Source: Zanthoxylum bungeanum
Taxonomy: Eukaryota; Streptophyta; Magnoliopsida; Sapindales; Rutaceae
Direction of reading: 5' to 3'
DNA: 64,000 bases
Assembly (NCBI GenBank): GCA_019454045.1
Contig: SKCR01023818.1
Coordinates: 20,346-84,345, forward strand
Shown here: piece by piece, positions 57,341 to 64,000 of the stretch
Position numbering within the stretch: the first letter of the stretch is position 1
Layout: every line of letters begins with the position of its first letter
Translations under genes and position numbers: made by a program
Notes under the pieces: generated by a model
Seen by the model: only the letters and a program-made list of their open reading frames with translations
The model's database searches: none
What the model was told of the DNA's origin: nothing

Positions 57341-57430
57341 TTTTGATGATTCCAAGCCTTTGATGAATCCAAGCTTTTGAGTAGTTTCCCTTTTGATGAT
57401 TCCAAGCTATTGAGTAGTTTCCCTATCACC
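57341..57430 (-). repeat. Short tandem duplication in B6
   Basis: Two imperfect copies of a unit with TTTTGATGATTCCAAG...GAGTAGTTTCCC, the first extended by a GATGAATCCAAGC insertion. Unique to B6 among the LTRs here. Confidence 0.6.
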
Positions 57431-57804
57431 TTTGTCAACTTCCAAAGTGCTAGCTTTTGATTGATTTGAAACAAATCCAAGAGATGAGAAGCTTGAGGAA
57501 TTCGGCCAAGCCCTAGGGAGTTCTCTAGGGTTTTTCAATTTTCATCTAATGAATAGTGTTGTGTAACAAGTGTAGAGATTTTCTTTTTGTTATTCACCTT
57601 TAGGTAAAACTATTTCACCCTTTTTACCCTAAACTTGGTAGGTTTGGTAAATGGTTTACAAAAAGTAAAACAAGGTGGTTGAGTGGTTGGTGGCTTGGCA
57701 TAAATGCCAACTACCACCACCTACCACACATGTGAAGTGGGCCCCACATATTTGAATTCAAAATTCAAATATCTATACGAACATTTGCCGCGACTCGGTT
57801 CCGT

Positions 57805-58168
57805 TTAATCCGATTAAACGAACTTCCGTCGTTAAATAATTAAATCTAATTTAATTAAATATCGATGCCTCGCAAATATATTACGATCGACGTTTACGAA
57901 TTAATTCTTAATTAACTCGTTCGTTCGTATTAAAGTCCGACTTTAATTTCGTAACGAAATCCAATTCGTATTAATATATCCGATATATTAATTTTAGCCC
58001 ATTTAAATAAATTAAATAGAAAAATCAAATTTAACTATTAAATTTATTTTACCGATAATTCCAAATTAATCGCGTTCTCTCTCTACTGAACACATTTAAT
58101 CCCGGATTAAATAAAGCCCCAATTAATCCCAGATTAATTTTCTCTCTCTAAATTAATCCCAGATTAAT
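57805..58168 (-). repeat. Array of short-loop palindromes in B6
   Basis: Plus-strand stems: AATTAAAT/ATTTAATT (loop CTA), ATTAAAGT/ACTTTAAT at 57929 (CCG), ATTAATATAT/ATATATTAAT (CCG), ATTTAATC/GATTAAAT (CCG) and AATTAATC/GATTAATT twice (CCA). The first, CGTTTAATC/GATTAAACG, has a one-base loop. Relative to B1, arm changes are matched on both sides. Confidence 0.8.
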
Positions 58169-59197
58169 TATATTTTAAGTCAACTGTCATCGGTGAATCT
58201 TTGGGAAGCGACCCAAGAGATCTCTGGATATGTGTTGGCAGTAAATCCGGTTATCGGACTATCCGATAAAGTGAGTACCTCGTACTACGTGCTTACCGAT
58301 TTATAAGACGGTTGGCTTCTAGCAAAGCACCGTGCCTACCCAATTCTCCAGAAATATTCTTACTAGAATATATAATCTATGTCAGGCGTAGTATACGTCG
58401 TATTGCGTATTGCGATCCAGTATCTGATGATCACATGCTAGGCCTGGGGCTGGAGAAGTGTCTGCCCCGTACGAAGCATATATCGGATATCAAGCAACTA
58501 GTCTCTTTGAATCGGATAATCATGACCTTGTCATATTATCACGATGGTTGCAACACTATAGAGAACTAGTTCCGAATCCTGCGTGATCATCATCTCCATA
58601 TGTCTGAAGTGATACTCCCATCTTGACATCACATCCAATACACTACGATTCTCAATAAACCTAGAAGAGGCGCACACAGAACCTGTTAAAGCCCTGGACG
58701 ACCAAAACGAAAGTTTACCGATTGTCGCAAGTACTAGCGATGCAAGTCTCAGGTTAAGACAAATACACCTACCCTGAAGCGGACTCCCATAGACACATAT
58801 ACATACTACCAATGGGATTCTGCGGGGTCTATCCAGAGCGAAGCTGTTTTCCGTACCATCGGTAAAACACAACCTCCTATCGCACTTGCATAAGTATCCA
58901 ATACTTAAACATATGAGAACTGTGCCGTTATGCCCTCACAACGCGCACAAGTGCAATACTAGTCTATTCCGTATTATCGATGCCCAGTCTCGATAATACT
59001 ACGACTAGGGATATTTAATGATTAAACCTTTATGGATTGATACTGTCTCATATCATCTCAATCCGGAACTAATCATATTGACTTTTACCATTTATATATA
59101 TCAAAGTAATTACATTACAAAACGGTAAAAGGCAATTTCATTACTACATAGTTAATTTCGTACAAAAACACAATGTCTTTTACAAACAGTGACGCTA

Positions 59198-60417
59198 GAA
59201 TGGCCCTAGAGTTTTTATTTTGCTAAGATCACAGTTTGATATACTAGCTTATAGAGCCTATTGTAGACTCAGATAAGTTTTCCAAAATCTGTGTTCTCTA
59301 ATTTTGATACAGTCAGATTGTCTGATTTTATCAAAATACAGAGAAAACATATGTGATAAAAAGGTCAGTAGGAGCATACAAATTTCTTTCTTAGATTATA
59401 TATCCTAACGACATATCATTATTAAAGTAATAATGAAATATTTATAAAGTAAAAACGTTTACTTAAGTCTTATTTTCTCCTGAAAGCAGTGGAGCATGGG
59501 AGTAGTCTCTGTATATTTTATACAAAGTTTTATATATGATATGAAACTAAGAGACTTGTGAGATACTCCCATTAGTCGCGTATTAGATATAATCTACTAA
59601 AGGGCACAACAAGACTATCTGTATGACAGTTAGTGTAACTGTTTGACAGTTAACGTGTCTTTTATATGTAGTATTCATCTTTCGTAAATGATGATTCCTT
59701 TATCGAAAGATAGATTGATTGGAATGTCTAGTCAATCTTAAGCATCATAGGATGATGGCGTGATGAATGATATATTATGTGCGATTAAAGATATCAATTT
59801 AATCGTAATTGTTACGAGTTATTTTGATATGTAGAAGACCATATGATGGATCCTGAAACATGTTCTTTGTGATCTTGAGATATTAAGAATGAATTTCTTA
59901 TTCATGGAGAATTTAGTCAGCAACTATAAGGTCAGATTAGTTTTGATCCTAATTATGACATTAGATGGTCTATGTCATATAAAGTAAGAAAAGATGCAGT
60001 GGGAGTGTCACCGTTGATTCTACTAAATTAGTGGAATCAATTACAAATATGAAGTATTGACTTATGAAGTTGCATTGTGACCCTAAAGATTAGAATTTTT
60101 GATATTAGTTTTGTGCCTACGGTTGTTATAGTATTTGGATTTGATCTCAAAATTCATAGACAACACGGTAGCTATAACACATTACTAATATAGCATCTGA
60201 GTCATATTGATGTGGAATTTGGATTCTACAAAATATGAATGATGATGGCTTAGGAAAACGATTAAGTTTGTTGGACGGACTTAATTTATTAAAGCATGCT
60301 TACTTGTTGTTGCCTACCTCTTGAGTTCTGGTGAGATCTTAAGGGCCATTGGTATGTGAGATACATTAAGATGTGTATAGGATACCGTGGATTGGCACTA
60401 GAGCAAGTGGGAGAAAT
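59198..60417 (+). pseudogene. C2 RT/RNase H remnant after B6
   Basis: Resumes GAATGGCCCTAGAG, homologous to A2 11333 onward. It includes the degraded VSGS/YVDD zone near 59360-59440 and a non-readable RNase H zone. It carries the empty A1 target site AGTTT at 59939-59943. The end is the polypurine tract AAGTGGGAGAAAT at 60405-60417. Confidence 0.75.
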
Positions 60418-62894
60418 TGTTAGGGTTGGTGTTCAGAGTGCCAATCCGGATCGTATTTATGTCCGATTCATAAATACGAGGAATTCTATTTTCCATAATA
60501 TTACCTAATTTAATGGTAGCACCCTTATCTTTTATACACTTATTCGATCTAATTATGATTAGATATCTGATTACGATTAGATCGAAACTGAATCTGGTTC
60601 AGTAATACGTGTATATTAGAAAAAGACCCTATGATTTACAATATAGTGCGCAGTTACAACATGATTTACTAACATGTGTCGGTTAGTAAAATCCGCTGAG
60701 ACCAGTACATGTCGTATATCATGACTTGGTCCGATGGTTTATCCCAGTGAACCATGAGTCTTGGGAGACTCGTATAGACATGTAAGTGTTTATTTGATAA
60801 AACACTTAACGACTCACTGAAGATTTCCAAATAGATGGTACACCAACGTCAACAGGAATCTTCTCGAGTTGAGCGAGTATAGTGATCATTTGACTTGAGA
60901 TACCACAGTGGGATTATGAGTTATCCTCCAAACTTTGATGGCAGTCCCATCAACGATCTATTCATAATCAGACCTCCGACTGTTCATTGGGTGTGGACTG
61001 ATGCTCATGATATCCAGTGTATATCAAGCCAGGTCCGTCAGTCCTATATACAGGGCAAAGGCATCCTCACATGTTTACGATCTAGTAAATCCATGGCCGT
61101 GGTATAACTTCGGAAATCAGTTCCGAGTGTTATTTAGAGATCGTAAACTGAAAGTCGACTATATTATACCGAACGGATTTGACGTTCTCATCTATATCCC
61201 AGGTATAATATGGATGGCCTGTGACGGAGGGATTATACGTATGCAATTACCTCGGCTTGCATAGTTTAGTAAGATTATTCGTGGTCGTTATAATTCACGA
61301 GTGGGTGGATTATGGACACGAAATTGGATTTCGTGACGGATAAACTTAAGCTTAGAGAGTCCCACAATATGAAGTGTACTCATTGAGCATTTGGGCAACT
61401 CGATATGAATAATACTGATTATTCATAATACTTCACTGGATTAAATGAGTTAATTCGGATCGTTTAATTGGTCAAACGATAACATATACATTAGAGGATT
61501 TTGGCCAATCGTAATTACTGTATATTTGTATTTGATACATAATACGATTAGATACACATTAATTAATCGTCAAATGAGATTTTGACACTTGTCATTAATA
61601 TATGTATTTGTTAGTTATTGTAAATAAAAATACATATAGAATAATAATTATATTAATTGATTTTTTGGATATTTAATTGTTAAATATTTGAATAATTAAT
61701 TAATTAAACCTTTTTCATTAAATGTTATGAAATATGGTAAGATATTATTGGAACAAATGGCATGAATAATTAAACTTAATGTGTCCAATATTGATTGGTT
61801 AACATAAAGTTTACTTTATTAATTAGATTAATTTATTGGCCAAATTACCATTTTGACCTTCAAAAGTCGGTCAACACTCCTTTTATTGAAAAATTATTTT
61901 TTTTCTCTCTCTTGTTCATTGCCATTACTGAGAATACCAAATAGAAAACATGAAAAATGGGTTTCATTGATGCTTGATGATTCAAGCACAAAAGTGAAGG
62001 AAAAATCAAGAAATTGCTTAAGGAACTTTGGAGTTTTAGAGGTAATCTTCAAAATCCCAAAAGCTTTGAAATTTGTTTCTTGTTTCTTGATTTCTTAGAA
62101 TGGTTCTAAGGTTTACTTGCTTGTAAAATTTTGGGCTTTTGGTTATGGTGGATGATTTGGAAGGAGATGAAGCATTTGTGAAGTATATTGGATGAAATTA
62201 GTGTAATTTGTATTCAATTTTATCATTTGATGATGAGTCGCTAATCTAGAGTGTTATGACCACTCATGTGGCACCTAGAATTATTCTTGGGTTGTTCATA
62301 TGTGGTGACTTTGGTTGGTGTCTTGATTAGTTAGATTAATCTTGAATTTTTGGATTTAAAGCATGAAAATGGGTAATTTTTGGTTCTGGATCAGTTGTGA
62401 TTAAACTGGAAATTTTTTGATGCATTTTATGTAGTTTTAATGTATTGGATGTGTTTTGGGAGTTGGAACAATTTCCGGAAAGTGTTTCGAAGTTGAAATA
62501 AGCGAAAACGGCCAAAAACGACGTTACCGGGTGACTTTTGAGTCAACCGAGTGACGGCTGCCCAAACTGTGAATCTATCAGTGTTCAGGCAGCCCATGAA
62601 CTTCCCTAACACTATTGGGGCTGACCTGGGCAGTCTCCATAAGTGTTGGGTGGTCGGTTCGGTCAAAAATATGTTTTGCGTCATTTTACAGAAAAAACGG
62701 TTTTCGTAAAAGTTTCACGACGTTTCAACCTTATTTATGTTGATATTTGATATTAAATAAATAGTTTTAGGTGAAATATGAATAAATTATTCATATTAGA
62801 TATTGAATAATTTATTCGGTAATTTGAAAAGGTTTTAAATTATGATTTCGCTCGAACCGCGCTTCCGCTGCGCCCATCGCCCGAAACCCCAACA
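60418..62894 (+). mobile_element. C2 3' LTR
   Basis: 2,477 bp from TGTTAGGG to ACCCCAACA. It differs from C1 by single-base changes and a small tandem duplication near 60557-60575. Promoter region near 61880-61915, where TTATTTTTTTTCTCTCTC resembles a pyrimidine-rich start site. Confidence 0.9.
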
Positions 62895-62996
62895 TTTACA
62901 TGTTCAAATACTTTTTAAGGTATATAAAATGATATTATAACTATGACTGATATTTTAATTGTAATTGAGTATTTTTAATTGTTATTATAATGAGAA
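62895..62996. repeat. Duplicated flank, copy 2
   Basis: Matches 54327-54428. It continues into non-element sequence at 62997, so it is probably the original flank of the C insertion. Confidence 0.8.
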
Positions 62997-64000
62997 ATGT
63001 AATTGAGTATTTTGCATGTGACTGACATTATGATTAAGAAAATATGATTGATATGTGACTAAAATTTTGACTAAGTTGTATGTGTGAATGTAACTGTGAA
63101 TGTTGTGACTATGACTGTGACTGTGACTATGTGACTGTTATGATTACAACCCAAGAATTTGAGGTTGGTGGTTTTTACATTGTTGAAGTACTAATTTGAG
63201 AGAGATTTATTCATGAAAGTTGTAGGTATTAATGTTAATTATTTGTATCATTTTATAGATTGTAATTTGAAGTTCGGAGGAATGAGATATGAATATTTGA
63301 AAACTGCTAATCGGTAATTATAAATGCAACCATCATTATGTGCTTTTTTGTCGAAATATATCGACAATGATACTTGTTTTAAAGCTTATAATTTATCAAT
63401 ATTATATAATTTTATTCTTGAAACACTTTATATTTTAGGAGTTATTTAGTTTTTAAATTTAAAGTTCAAAAAACCCCCCCAATTTTTACCCCTAATACCT
63501 GGGTTTTTTTTTTAATTTTTTAGTGATAAATTTGTTATTATCTCATTTGTTAAGCATAGTTATGTCATTTGACATATAGGTGAATTAAGTGGGAAGAACT
63601 TTTGAGCTTGCATTGAGTTGGAAGACCTTTATGATTTTTAGAAAAAACCGAAAATTTAAATTACTTCTCGGGTAAAAAAACCCGACCACGTGTATCGAGT
63701 CGAGTCTCGGGTTTGATAGTAAAAAAGAATAAATATATTTAAAGTGAGAAATTATGGTATATGAATCATATTTTTGCTCTCATTTTCCCAAGTCAAAGTC
63801 ACAGCTGCAGCAATGCACCCCTATATCCTCCTCATTTTAAGCTTCATCAGTCGTATATTTGCATAGTTTATTATGAAAATTGTCATGGTGGAGTAATATA
63901 ATAGAAGATGGTTGTTTGATGGCGAGATGATACTGAAATGAAAAAATATTTATACTGTTAATATAAGGGGGCTTAAAATTAGAATGCAAAATTTTGATTG
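62997..64000. other. Flanking DNA without recognised genes
   Basis: No open frame, LTR or RNA gene recognised. It contains an irregular TGTGAC-type microsatellite at about 63040-63135, homopolymer runs near 63472-63515, and a G-box word CACGTG at 63687-63692 next to CGAGT repeats. It may be intergenic host DNA or an unrecognised old repeat. Confidence 0.5.

Larger units (their letters stand above)
57202..59197 (-). mobile_element. B6, family B-like solo LTR with eroded end
   Basis: A minus-strand LTR starting TGTTAGTGTTCC at 57202. Its other end stops at GTGACGCTA (59197), about 20 bases short of the family end. Compared with A2 11311-11336, about 22 bases of target, including the duplication, are also missing, so a deletion removed this border. 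It is the most diverged family B LTR here, but it keeps the palindrome array and LTR layout. Confidence 0.88.
54429..60417 (+). mobile_element. C2 internal region (split by B6)
   Basis: A diverged homologue of the A internal region, lacking the 5' LTR, the primer site and the first ~150 internal bases. Segments 54429-57201 and 59198-60417. It ends with the polypurine tract at 60405-60417. Confidence 0.88.

Noticed and set aside
62997..64000. Host gene promoter suggested by a G-box (CACGTG) at 63687.
   Set aside because: A single hexamer with no following open frame in the window is not enough.

Overview
The window looks like plant nuclear DNA, probably from an AT-rich flowering plant. The evidence is long LTR retrotransposons with decayed Copia-type pol genes (protease, integrase, reverse transcriptase, RNase H in that order), primer sites matching the 3' end of plant initiator tRNA-Met, polypurine tracts next to TG...CA LTRs, and 5-bp target duplications. 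I found no intact host gene, tRNA or rRNA, and no open frame above about 137 codons that looks like a working gene. The species cannot be named from this. About 62.9 of 64 kb is one nest of retrotransposons; only the last ~1.1 kb looks like other DNA.

I name three families. Family A has LTRs of about 2.4-2.6 kb starting TGTTGGGGTTGG and an internal region of about 4.2 kb. Family C is a diverged relative of A with LTRs starting TGTTAGGGTTGG. Family B has LTRs of about 2.0-2.1 kb whose coding-strand start is TGTTGGACAATTATGACC, an internal region of about 5.6-6.0 kb, and a divergent primer site. The nest reads C1 > A1 > {B1 > (A2 > B5 solo LTR; B4 fragment); B2 > B3}, followed by C2 > B6 solo LTR. 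Layout: A1 5' LTR 1-1495; A1 internal 1496-4912, 28286-29026 and 48973-49032; A1 3' LTR 49033-51389. B1 (+) 4913-28280 sits in A1 with duplication ATCTG. A2 (+) 6349-17066 sits in the B1 5' LTR. Solo LTR B5 12814-14792 sits in the A2 3' LTR with duplication AAGAT. Inverted fragment B4 (-) 17942-23291 sits in the B1 internal region. B2 (-) 29027-48967 sits in A1 with duplication CATAC. B3 (-) 33234-43429 sits in B2 with duplication CCCAC and has nearly identical LTRs, so it is the youngest. C1 internal tail and 3' LTR span 51390-54326. C2 spans 54429-62894 and carries solo LTR B6 (-) at 57202-59197.

All pol genes are broken by stops, frameshifts and loss of catalytic residues. Several lesions are shared by copies with independent target duplications, so these elements probably moved using enzymes supplied by other elements.

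The most unusual signal is structural. Short perfect inverted repeats with very short loops, most often exactly three bases, are packed through the LTRs of family B and the internal regions of all families. At homologous places in different copies the two arms differ by matching changes. A second structured block is a set of four hairpins just after the primer site in A and C, each carrying a variant of the same GTGCC..AGCTGT motif.
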